Assembly: GCA_963828715.1 (NCBI GenBank) | Contig: CAWHFX010000013.1 | Location: 238,473-302,472, forward strand | DNA length: 64,000 nt | Direction of reading: 5' to 3' | Origin: JAQGMV01 sp963828715 | GTDB taxonomy: Bacteria > Pseudomonadota > Gammaproteobacteria > Burkholderiales > SG8-41 | Part shown: positions 34,164-42,246 of the stretch, piece after piece | Numbering within the stretch: the first letter of the stretch is position 1 | How the letters are laid out: each line of letters starts with the position of its first letter | Notes under the pieces: generated by a model | Database searches by the model: none | What the model was told of the DNA's origin: nothing | The model's input: only the letters and a program-made list of their open reading frames with translations | Program-made: the position numbers and the translations under genes

Positions 34164-34589
34164 ATGATACGCATCACCGACCACATCGCGCTCGACGAAT
34201 CGGAGCTGGAAGAACGCTTCGTACGGGCCTCCGGCCCGGGCGGTCAGAACGTCAACAAAGTGGCGACGGCCGTCCAGCTTCGCTTCGACGCGAGTCACAG
34301 TCCGTCGCTGCCTGCGAGCATACGCACTCGCCTGCTGCGCATCGCGGGCACGCGCGCGAGCGCGAGCGGTGTGGTTGTGATTACAGCGGATCGATTCCGC
34401 TCTCAGACTCGTAATCGTGCCGACGCGCTGGCCCGCCTCACCGAATTGATCCGCAAAGCGGCGAAACCGATCAAGCCGCGACGCGCTACGGTGCCGACGC
34501 GGGCGTCCCGCGAGGAGCGATTGCAGCAGAAAAAGCGACGCGGCGAGATCAAAAATCGCCGGCGTTCGTTGCCCGATGCGGGGTGTTGA
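34164..34589 (+). CDS. arfB: Alternative ribosome-rescue factor / peptidyl-tRNA hydrolase ArfB
   Basis: A 141-residue protein with the release-factor GGQ motif in ASGPGGQNVNK (about 22-32) and a basic C-terminal tail (RLQQKKRRGEIKNRRR) that enters the empty mRNA channel in ArfB/YaeJ. It lacks the codon-recognition domain of RF1/RF2. It hydrolyses peptidyl-tRNA on stalled ribosomes lacking a stop codon. Monocistronic, between dsbB and the cytochrome genes. Confidence 0.93.
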   Translation: MIRITDHIALDESELEERFVRASGPGGQNVNKVATAVQLRFDASHSPSLPASIRTRLLRIAGTRASASGVVVITADRFRSQTRNRADALARLTELIRKAAKPIKPRRATVPTRASREERLQQKKRRGEIKNRRRSLPDAGC

Positions 34590-34620
34590 CGGCTCGTCGC
34601 ACCGCGAACCGCGCGTGCGG

Positions 34621-35562
34621 TTACTTCTTCTGCGGCTCGTTCTCGATCGCCGGCACGGTACGCAGATACGCGATGAGTGCGTTGAGGTCCTGTGGTGTCA
34701 GTTGACTTGTCGTATTCCGGACCACCTCGTCCATCGTCTCGGACGCCGCATCACCGTCGGGCAACTGCCCTGTCAGGAAGAAGTTCTTGAGCTCGTCATC
34801 GCTCCATGATTTCAGACGGGTCGGCGTGATGTTGGGGACCTTCTTGTCCTCGGGACCCTTGCCGCCCGCGAGGAAACGGTCGCGATTCGGCGCGCCGAGG
34901 AGATTGCGAGGCGTATGACATTCACCGCAATGCCCGAGGGCCTGAACCAGGTAGCGGCCGCGATTCTGAACGTCGGTCAGCTGCGGATCCTTCTGCAGCG
35001 GTCCGCTCGCGAAGAACAGTGATTTCCAGATAGTCACGAGCGGCCGCCAGCCGAACGGGAAACGCAGATCGTGCGCCTTGCTCGCGCGGTCGCTCGGCGC
35101 GACGGTTCTAAGATACGCCCAGAGGTCGCGCAGGTCGTCGTCGGTGATGCCTGTAAACGAGGGATAGGGGAAGGCCGGGAAGTAGCTGGCACCGCGCGGG
35201 CTCTCGCCGCGACGTAGCGCGCGTACGAAATCGGCTTCACTCCAGCGGCCGATTCCGGCTTCCGGATGCGGCGTGATGTTCGGGCCGTAGAACGTGCCGA
35301 ATGGCGTCTTCAGCGCGCGACCGCCGGCAAAAGGAGCAGCCTTTTCGACAGCCTCGGTATGGCAGCCGACGCAGCCGGCCGCTTTGGCGATGTAGGCCCC
35401 GCGTTGCGCATCGCCATCGGCCGCGCCCGCTAACGCGGGCATCAATACGATCAGTGCGCTCGCTGCGAAAAGGCAACGCGCGCGGTATACGAAAAAAGAA
35501 ACCCCGCCACGGCGGGGTTTCCGAAGCGCCGAAATGCTACTGCCGCTCGCGGAAGTTTTCAT
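34621..35562 (-). CDS. Di-haem cytochrome c
   Basis: About 313 residues if read from the ATG at 35562. Two haem sites, AGCVGCHTEA and GHCGECHTPR, are about 150 residues apart, with probable Met ligands further on (TMDEVVRNTT region). It resembles the cytochrome subunits of alcohol/gluconate dehydrogenases and periplasmic di-haem carriers. A signal peptide (CLFAASALIVLMPALAGA) begins about 33 residues after that ATG. The ATG lies inside the end of the c556 gene and upstream of its terminator, so the real start is uncertain; no better ATG/GTG precedes the leader. It is probably periplasmic and may accept electrons from the molybdenum hydroxylase or a dehydrogenase. Confidence 0.8.
   Translation of the reverse strand: MKTSASGSSISALRKPRRGGVSFFVYRARCLFAASALIVLMPALAGAADGDAQRGAYIAKAAGCVGCHTEAVEKAAPFAGGRALKTPFGTFYGPNITPHPEAGIGRWSEADFVRALRRGESPRGASYFPAFPYPSFTGITDDDLRDLWAYLRTVAPSDRASKAHDLRFPFGWRPLVTIWKSLFFASGPLQKDPQLTDVQNRGRYLVQALGHCGECHTPRNLLGAPNRDRFLAGGKGPEDKKVPNITPTRLKSWSDDELKNFFLTGQLPDGDAASETMDEVVRNTTSQLTPQDLNALIAYLRTVPAIENEPQKK
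35489..35526 (-). terminator. Intrinsic terminator after the cytochrome c556 gene
   Basis: On the minus strand GGAAACCCCGCC-GTG-GCGGGGTTTC is followed directly by a TTTTTTC run, a classic rho-independent terminator about 10 bp past the c556 stop. The di-haem cytochrome frame passes through it. Confidence 0.8.
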
Positions 35563-35999
35563 GACAGCCGCCGCACGCCTTGTCGACGGCGAGGATCTGC
35601 TGCTTGATTGCGGCCTCGTCACCTTTGTGTGTGACTTCGACGAGCTTCGCGACTTCACCGGTGAACCGGTCCTGCGCTTCCTTGAATTTCGCGGTATCGC
35701 TGAATACCGCGGGCAGGGCGGCGCTCTTCACGTCCTTGGTGGCCGGCGTGAAGCCATCCCAGGGCATCTTGCTGAGCGCATCGAGGATAGCCTACGTCAC
35801 GCGCGATGCTACTTGCGTCGTACGGCATCTTGCCCTGCGCGGTCGGGCGCAAGTGGCCATAGAAATACTTGCCCTGCAGCACCATCGCTGACTGCCGTTG
35901 CTTGACCAGCACGTCGGGCTTTACCTGCGCATAGGCCGGCAACGCACAGGCAGTACCGACGACTACTGCAATCGTCCCGTGAATGAGCTTGCGTCGCAT
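35537..35999 (-). CDS. Cytochrome c'/c556-type, class II (frame broken by one inserted base)
   Basis: The signal peptide ends ALPAYAQ; the helical bundle follows (VLVKQRQSAMVLQGKYF). One extra base near 35,791 shifts the frame; the correct continuation is ALSKMPWDGFTPATKD to the C-terminal haem site KACGGCHENFRERQ. CxxCH near the C-terminus is the class II pattern. Corrected length is 153 residues, normal for the family. Periplasmic electron carrier or gas-binding protein. Terminated by the hairpin at 35489-35526. Confidence 0.85.
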
Positions 36000-36023
36000 C
36001 GTCTCTCCAGAAAGTTATGTAGC

Positions 36024-36044
36024 GCGGCCGGCATGGCCGGCCGC
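36024..36044. repeat. GCGGCCGGC palindrome
   Basis: Perfect nine-base arms GCGGCCGGC-ATG-GCCGGCCGC just upstream of the c556 start. It is related to the shorter palindrome at 16998-17018. It could be a REP-like unit. Confidence 0.5.
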
Positions 36045-36136
36045 AATCCTATAACAACTCGGCGCGCTAGCCTATTCCCGTCGCAGCCTGTGCCTACACG
36101 CGCTTGCATGAAGCACGGAAGATTCAGAAGTTCTGC

Positions 36137-38273
36137 CTACGCCCGACGCGTGGTCATGGTATCGAGGCTCACGTAATCGGTCTTGCCGCTGCCGAGCAGT
36201 GGCAGCGACGCCACTTTTACGATCCGGCGCGCCACGGCCAGCTCCTGGGCGCCGATCTGCCTGGCGGCTTTGACGAGCGCAAGCCGGTCGAGCCAGGGAT
36301 CAGTCGTAAAAAGGACCGTGCTTTCGCCATGTCCGCTGACCTGCTCGACCGTCGCGGCGTGCTTGTGCTCGGACGAGGCGGTATACGCGATGCGCTCGAC
36401 GAGCTCCAGCGAAACCATCTCGCCCGCGATCTTCGCGAAACGCTTGACGCGCCCGAGTATCGTCACGTAGCCATCGTCGTCGACGTCGACTACATCGCCG
36501 GTGTTATACCAGCCCGCGCCAACCTCGGACCGTGGCGGATGCAGCTCACCCGGCTGCTCATAGAAGTAGTAGCCGCTCATCAGGTTGGGAGCGCGCACGT
36601 GCAGTGCACCGCCCTGCGCAATTCCCTGCACGTTCACGATCTGCCACTCGACGCCGGGAAGAAAGTGCCCGACTGTGCTCTCGCGATAGCGCAGCGGCGT
36701 ATTGAGCGACATGGCCGGTCCGCATTCAGTAGCGCCGTAACCCTCCATGATGCGCAGGCCGAATTGTTTGAGCCAGGACCTGGGCGACGTCCCGATGCAG
36801 CTTCTCGCCGCCGGAGACGACGACACGCACGCTGCGGAAGTCGTACGGATGCGCCTGCCGACCATAATGGCCGAGAAATGTACTCGTGCCGAACATGAAC
36901 GTGCATTCGCGCGTGTACGCGAATTCAGGAATACGCTTGTAATGCAATGGGTTTGTGTACAGAAAGAGGCGTGTGCCCGACAGTAACGGCATGAACGTGC
37001 ACGCGATGAGGCCGTACGTGTGATACATCGGCAGGGCGTTGAGATACTTGTCGTTGGGGCCGAAGTCGATGACGGCGCGCATCTGGGCCACGTTCGCAAG
37101 TATCGCGTCGTGGGAGATCGCGACGCCCTTCGAACGCGCTTCGGAGCCCGAAGTGAAAAGGACCACGGCCGTCCTCGCCGGATCCGTCGCTGTCATGATC
37201 GAGCGTGGGGCCGGCAGCGCGCGCACGACGAGCCAGAACTTGTCGCTCAACGTGAGCTGCGTGCGCAGATCCTCGAGGTACACGATGTTCGCGGCAGGCA
37301 ACGCTTGCAGATTCGCGTCGAGTCGCTGCATCTGAACAAATCGTCTCGAGGTAATTACCGTCCTGATGCCCGCCGCGACGCACGCTGCGCGTGTCGTGTC
37401 CGGGCTCGCGCTGTAATTGAGCATGGCGCATACACGCCCCGTTGCGGTAAGTCCGAGGACGAGCGCAACTGTCGTCGACAGGTTCGGGAGCATGATGCCG
37501 ACGATCTCACGCTCGCTCGTCACACGGGATGCGAGCTTTGCCAGCCCGGCGCTCGCCTTCAGCACATCGCCATAGGTTTCCGGCTGCTGCCGCACGTCCT
37601 CGATGATGCGCGTGGAGCGACCGTATAGCGCCATCGCATCGAGAAAGCCTTCGAAAAGTGTCTGGCGCGGCCGCGCCTCGAACGTCATGCACTGCATCAC
37701 GTGCAGCATCGCATCGGCGAGCTTGCGGCGGCGCTCGCGCGCATGCATGTGTCCGCTCGCGGCCAGCACCCGCGGCTGCTGAACGGTGAGCACTATCCGC
37801 GGCCGCAGGCGGCGTGGATGGTTTCCGCGCAGCGCCGAGAAGTGCGAGTGCAGCGTGCCTCCGATATGAACCGGCACGATCCGAGCGCCGCTGTGCGCCG
37901 CGATCATCCCGGCGGAGTCATAGATCTTCATCGTGCCACCTGTCGTGGTGACGCGACCTTGCGGAAATATCGCAACGGTCTCACCCTGCTGTACCGTTCT
38001 GATCAGACGCTTCAGGGCGAGCGGGCGCGTGTGATCGAGGACAACGAACCTGATCGCGCGGCTGAAGAATCGCACAACGGGATGGGATAGGGATTCCGCG
38101 TCCACCACCACGATTGGAGGTCCGGGTAGAAAAAGTCCCAGCAGCAACCCGTCGAGAATCGAATCGTGATTGGAAACGACCATGAGCGGTCCGTCCTTCA
38201 ACGCGTGAACCTCGCCTGTCACGCGTACCCGGAAGACGCATCTGAAGAGCCACCTCAGAACTGTGCGAATCAC
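36137..38273 (-). CDS. aas: Aas-like acyltransferase / acyl-ACP synthetase fusion (frame broken by one inserted base)
   Basis: The N-terminal domain is a PlsC-type acyltransferase: NHDSILD (HX4D) and FPQGRVTTTG. From about residue 210 an AMP-forming acyl-ACP/CoA ligase begins, with VLFTSGSEARSKGVAIS as P-loop. One inserted base near 36,776 ends the first frame after VVSGGEKLHRDVAQV; the correct frame continues WLKQFGLRIMEGYGATECGP, WYNTGDVVDVDDDGY and GRVKRFAKIAGEMVSLELVE. Corrected length is 711 residues, close to E. coli Aas. It reacylates lysophosphatidylethanolamine using acyl-ACP it makes itself. It is divergent from the DSF synthase gene; Xanthomonas rpfB, an acyl ligase involved in DSF turnover, has a similar neighbourhood, so a role in handling signal fatty acids is possible. 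Confidence 0.85.
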
Positions 38274-38572
38274 ATTAACTTACGGCTTTAAACGCCTGAG
38301 TTTTTTGTAATGGCTTTTATCCCGCGCGGGGGGAACCGTCAAACTGCCGTCCCGGGGGGTAATTGGAAAAGGAATTATCTGACACACCCACCCGTTGTGC
38401 AGCATGAGGACGTCGTTCGGGAACAACCACAACGGCTAGTGTTTTCCACAGTCGTTTATGGAAAAAACTAAAACCTATCAGTTTGTTAGATTTGCTTTCT
38501 CGAAACTTGTGCAGCTAATCTTCGGGCGTATTAACGGTCTTGCAGGCCGCCGATCTACCACGGAGAACGATC
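38274..38572. promoter_or_regulatory. Divergent intergenic region aas / rpfF-like
   Basis: About 300 bp without a gene, notably AT-richer than its surroundings. It holds a TTGCTT / CTAATC pair with 17-bp spacing (around 38,490-38,520) that could be a weak sigma-70 promoter for rpfF. GTTTTCCA facing TGGAAAAAAC around 38,438-38,467 could form a hairpin. No operator assigned. Confidence 0.45.
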
Positions 38573-39499
38573 ATGGAAATGCACATTCCCGCCGCCATCC
38601 TCGAGGCCCGACAGCAGCCCGCAGCCGCACCTGTTCCGACCGGCGTCGAGTATATTTTTTCACCTCAACTTACGGCGCATTACGACATGGAGAGCCGCGC
38701 GATGTGGTCCCGCTGGACCGCCGAGCCGCGCCCCTGCTTCAATCCGTCTTTGCTGGCCGACATTCGCGCCTACTACGAATTCGTTTCGCAGACCCACGGT
38801 GTCGTGCATTGTGAGGGCGAGGAGCATCCGATCGAATACACGGTGCTCGCCTCGGGCATCCCGGGCGTGTTCAATCTCGGCGGCGACCTCGATCTGTTCA
38901 AACAACTCATAGGCGCGCGCGACCGTGCGGGGCTGCTGCGTTACGGCCGTGCTTGTATCGACGTGCTCTACCGTAATTACATCTCGCATGAGCTGCCCGT
39001 TACCACGGTATCCCTCGTTCAGGGCGAGTGTCTCGGCGGCGGGTTCGAAGCCGCTTTGTCGTCCGACGTCATCGTGGCCGAGAAGAGCGCGCGCTTCGGT
39101 TTTCCCGAGATACTGTTCAACCTTTTCCCTGGGATGGGCGCCTACTCGTTTCTCGACCGCAAGATCGGCCAGAAAGGCGCCGAGGCGGTGATCTCCAGCG
39201 GCAAGATCTATAGCGCGGACGAGATGCTGGCGCTCGGGATCGTGGACGCGGTGGCGGAGGACGGGGCCGGTGAGACTGAAGTCGTGGACCTGATCAAGCG
39301 CCGCACGCGCATGCGCAATGGCCTCCAGGCGCTCGCTGCCACCCGCCGTCGGGTGCATTCGATCACTTTCGAGGAGTTGCTAGACGTCGTGAATATCTGG
39401 GTCGATGCGGCACTGCGGATCAATCTGAGGGATCTGAAGCTCATGCAGCGCCTGGTTTCGCGGCAGAATGGTCTGAACGAACCGCAACAGGTGCACTGA
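38573..39499 (+). CDS. rpfF: DSF synthase, RpfF-type crotonase
   Basis: A 308-residue enoyl-CoA hydratase-fold enzyme matching RpfF by eye: VFNLGGDLDLFKQLI, LVQGECLGGGFEAALS and PEILFNLFPGMGAYSFL. The two catalytic glutamates of Xanthomonas RpfF (E141, E161) correspond to E159 in GGFEA and E179 in PEIL, with the same spacing of 20. RpfF makes cis-2-unsaturated fatty acid signals (DSF/BDSF) from acyl-ACP by dehydration and thioester cleavage. ATG 38573 has GGAG about 9 bases upstream. The N-terminus is longer than usual (about 20 extra residues). Neighbours are an acyl-ACP synthetase fusion (divergent) and a PAS-GGDEF-EAL regulator downstream, fitting a DSF signalling locus. Confidence 0.9.
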   Translation: MEMHIPAAILEARQQPAAAPVPTGVEYIFSPQLTAHYDMESRAMWSRWTAEPRPCFNPSLLADIRAYYEFVSQTHGVVHCEGEEHPIEYTVLASGIPGVFNLGGDLDLFKQLIGARDRAGLLRYGRACIDVLYRNYISHELPVTTVSLVQGECLGGGFEAALSSDVIVAEKSARFGFPEILFNLFPGMGAYSFLDRKIGQKGAEAVISSGKIYSADEMLALGIVDAVAEDGAGETEVVDLIKRRTRMRNGLQALAATRRRVHSITFEELLDVVNIWVDAALRINLRDLKLMQRLVSRQNGLNEPQQVH

Positions 39500-39524
39500 C
39501 GCTCGGCCCGATTCAGGCAAAATT

Positions 39525-39540
39525 GCCGCTTTTGAGCGGC
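39525..39540 (+). terminator. Weak terminator-like hairpin after rpfF
   Basis: GCCGCT-TTTG-AGCGGC begins 25 bp after the rpfF stop and is followed by GTTTCC. The stem is short and the T-run poor; it may attenuate transcription and not stop it. Confidence 0.4.
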
Positions 39541-39602
39541 GTTTCCTCGACATGCGTTTTGGTAAACTGGGTGCCATCGCCCAGTTCCCCAGCCGAGGAG
39601 AG

Positions 39603-39624
39603 CTCGACCGCCTACGGTCGAGGA
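39603..39624 (+). promoter_or_regulatory. Hairpin that covers the ribosome binding site of the GGDEF-EAL gene
   Basis: CTCGACCG-CCTA-CGGTCGAG is a perfect 8-bp stem with a 4-base loop. Its 3' arm includes the first three bases of GAGGA, the only good Shine-Dalgarno, 6 bases before the GTG at 39631. Folding would hide the site, suggesting translational control. Confidence 0.6.
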
Positions 39625-39630
39625 CCTTCA

Positions 39631-41586
39631 GTGTCCGGATCAGAACTCGAATACAGCATCCAGGAAGTCTCGGAGTTGCTCAGCATCCCCATCCAGAAGT
39701 TGCGGCGTTGGGACGAGCAGGGCGTGCTCGTTGCTGTGCGCACGTCCGGCGGCCATAGGCGCTATTCGAAGGAACTCATCGACCGGCTCGCCGCGTCCGG
39801 TATCGGCGCTGGGTCCGACAGAGCCTCACGCGAGCTCGCGACCGTCAAGCGTGCCCTGGCCGAGAAACGCCGGGTCATCCAGCTTCTTCTGGAAAGCGAG
39901 AACCGCTACCGGGATCTCGTCGAGACGTCGCACGATCTCATCTGGGCCACTGACGCGCAGGGCCGCTTCACCTACCTCAATACGGCCGCGCACGACATCT
40001 TCGGCCTGGCTCCCAAAGATCTCATCGGCCGGTGCTTTTTCAACTTCGAAGCGGGCGCGGCCCACATCGCGAATCGGCGCTTCCTCGCCATGTTGCGCAG
40101 GGAAGGTGAAGTCAAGAACTACGTGACGCACGTCGTCACGGCAACCCGCGAGGATCGCTGGATCGGTATCAACGCCCGCCTCACCCACGATGAGAACGGC
40201 GAAGTACTCGGCATACGCGGTACCGCGCGCGACATCACGGAACAGCACCTCGCGACGAAGCGCATCGAGCATCTTGCGATGCACGATCCGCTCACGGATC
40301 TGCCCAATCGGCACAGTCTCCAGACGCGCATCGAAGGGGCTCTCGGCGAAGGGCGCGTCGGCGCGCTGCTGTTCATGGATATCGATCACTTCAAGTACGT
40401 CAACGACAACTTCGGCCACCGCTCCGGTGACCAGTTGATCGTCGGCATCGGCAGCGTGCTGCGCGAAGCCGTGCGCCTTACCGGTGGGGAGCTCTACCGC
40501 CTCGGCGGTGACGAATTCGCGATTCACCTGCCGGAGGCGTTGCGCAAGCAGGCGAGCGACATGGCGGAAAGTGCGCTCGATGCGATCCGCCATTACCGGT
40601 TTCAGGCGAGCGAGCAGAAGATCGTCTCGCACATGAGCGCATCCATTGGAATCGCGCTCTACCCGTTCCATGGTAACGACGTTCCGGGCCTCTTCTCGAA
40701 CGTCGACATCGCCATGTACCAGGCGAAGGAGCTCGGCCGCAACCGTTACGTACTGTTCGATCAGGCCTCGGACAACCTGCGCAGCACGCACAAGCGCATC
40801 CACTGGGCGAAACGGCTGCGCGACGCGCTGGACGACGACCGCGTGACACTGTTCGCCCAGCCTGTCGTGCGGCTGCGCGACCAGAAAGCCGTGCATCACG
40901 AGATCCTGGTCCGGTTGCGCGACGACGACGGCGGATTGATTCAGCCCTCGAGCTTCATCGAGCTCGCGGAATCGCTCGGTCTCGTGCAGGAAATCGATAT
41001 GCAGGTGGTCGAGAAGCTGCTGGCCTTCATGACCGAGCACGATCAGCTCGGGAAAAAGCTGCGCTACTTCGTGAACCTCTCCCGCGTGTCGATTTCCGAC
41101 GAGCGATGGGTGAAGGGCTTTCTTTCGAAGCTCAACGCGAGCGGCGTGGACCCAAGGCAGCTCGTGTTCGAAGTGACCGAGACTGCCGCGATGTCCGAGA
41201 TCGACGTCACGCTGAACTTCATCAAGCGGCTGAAGAATCTCGGCTGCCGCTTCGCCCTCGACGATTTCGGCGCCGGATTCAGCTCGTTCTACTACCTGAA
41301 GCGCTTCGAGGTCGACTACCTCAAGATCGATGGCAGCTTCATACGGGATCTCGCCACGGACGAAGGCAGCCGGTTATTCGTGCGCGCGCTGAACGACGTC
41401 GCGCAAGGTCTTTCGAAGCAAGTCGTCGCCGAATGGGTCGAAGCGCCCGAAGTGCTGAAGCTGCTCGTCGGCATGGGCGCGCAGTACGGCCAGGGCTATC
41501 TCTTCCGCAGGCCCGTACCGCTCATCCAGACGCTGGAAGCTCCGGCGGGACGCATTCTTCGCGCTGGCAGCGGTATCGAGATATAG
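39631..41586 (+). CDS. MerR-like HTH - PAS - GGDEF - EAL signalling protein
   Basis: 651 residues from GTG 39631 (GAGGA upstream). Residues about 8-55 match a MerR winged helix (YSIQEVSELLSIPIQKLRRW, HRRYSKELIDRL). A short coiled stretch and a PAS domain follow (SENRYRDLVETSHDLIWATD to RGTARDITEQ, about 90-205). The GGDEF domain has an intact RLGGDEFAI; the RxxD inhibitory site is absent. The EAL domain keeps the usual residues: EIL in place of EAL, FVNLS, FEVTETA, LDDFGAGFSS, YLKIDGSF, VVAEWVE, GQGYLF. So both cyclase and phosphodiesterase activities are possible. Burkholderia RpfR, encoded next to rpfF, is PAS-GGDEF-EAL and binds BDSF; here a putative DNA-binding domain replaces its N-terminal RpfF-interaction domain. 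It may read DSF through PAS and set c-di-GMP or transcription. Confidence 0.88.
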   Translation: MSGSELEYSIQEVSELLSIPIQKLRRWDEQGVLVAVRTSGGHRRYSKELIDRLAASGIGAGSDRASRELATVKRALAEKRRVIQLLLESENRYRDLVETSHDLIWATDAQGRFTYLNTAAHDIFGLAPKDLIGRCFFNFEAGAAHIANRRFLAMLRREGEVKNYVTHVVTATREDRWIGINARLTHDENGEVLGIRGTARDITEQHLATKRIEHLAMHDPLTDLPNRHSLQTRIEGALGEGRVGALLFMDIDHFKYVNDNFGHRSGDQLIVGIGSVLREAVRLTGGELYRLGGDEFAIHLPEALRKQASDMAESALDAIRHYRFQASEQKIVSHMSASIGIALYPFHGNDVPGLFSNVDIAMYQAKELGRNRYVLFDQASDNLRSTHKRIHWAKRLRDALDDDRVTLFAQPVVRLRDQKAVHHEILVRLRDDDGGLIQPSSFIELAESLGLVQEIDMQVVEKLLAFMTEHDQLGKKLRYFVNLSRVSISDERWVKGFLSKLNASGVDPRQLVFEVTETAAMSEIDVTLNFIKRLKNLGCRFALDDFGAGFSSFYYLKRFEVDYLKIDGSFIRDLATDEGSRLFVRALNDVAQGLSKQVVAEWVEAPEVLKLLVGMGAQYGQGYLFRRPVPLIQTLEAPAGRILRAGSGIEI

Positions 41587-41682
41587 CCTGGCTAGGGCGG
41601 CGCCTGCCGTAGGACTCGGGCCCCGCCGCCCTCCGGACGGAGGAAAAGCATGTTTCTCTCCGTAACCGCTTTTCCTTCTGCG

Positions 41683-42246
41683 CTATGGCCATTCTCCGCG
41701 CACGATCTTGTCGGCCCATAGGAGGCCCGTGATCGCCTTGGCCTCCGTTATGCGGCCCTGGCGCGCCCACTCCAGCGCCTCGTCGATGCGCAACGGAAAT
41801 ACCTCGAGAAACTCGTCCTGATCGAGCGCGTGGCCGACGTGCGTCAGCTGGCGGGCGAGGTACAGCTCGATGCGCTCATCGGTATAGCCGATGCCCGGGT
41901 GCAGGGTCGCGAGGTGGCGCCACTCCGCGGCTTCGTAACCGCACTCCTCCCGCAACTCGCGCCTCGCCGTGTCGAGGGGGTCCTCGCCGGGATCGATCTT
42001 GCCCGCGGGCAGCTCGATGAAGTGCCGTCGCAGCGGATAGCGAAACTGCCGCTCAAACAGGAGCGTATGCGAATCGAGGAAAGCGGCCACCATCGAGGCG
42101 CCCGGATGATGAATGTATTCGCGGATGGATTCGCCGCCGTCGGGCAGCCGGACGCGGTCCGAGATGACGTTGAGCAGCTTGCCGCGAAAAACCACCTCGG
42201 ACGACAGCGTGGTTTCGCTGAAGTCCCGGCCGTCGTGCTCACTCAC
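41683..42246 (-). CDS. NUDIX hydrolase, ADP-ribose pyrophosphatase type
   Basis: 187 residues with a complete Nudix box GKIDPGEDPLDTARRELREE then CGY, about residues 81-103. The upstream PGASMVAAFLDSHTLLFERQ strands are typical of NudF-type enzymes that hydrolyse ADP-ribose to AMP and ribose phosphate. It starts with GTG at 42246 overlapping the nuoN stop by one base (TAGTG), the usual place for this gene in betaproteobacteria. Cytoplasmic, Mg-dependent, probably removes ADP-ribose from NAD turnover. Confidence 0.92.
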   Translation of the reverse strand: MSEHDGRDFSETTLSSEVVFRGKLLNVISDRVRLPDGGESIREYIHHPGASMVAAFLDSHTLLFERQFRYPLRRHFIELPAGKIDPGEDPLDTARRELREECGYEAAEWRHLATLHPGIGYTDERIELYLARQLTHVGHALDQDEFLEVFPLRIDEALEWARQGRITEAKAITGLLWADKIVRGEWP

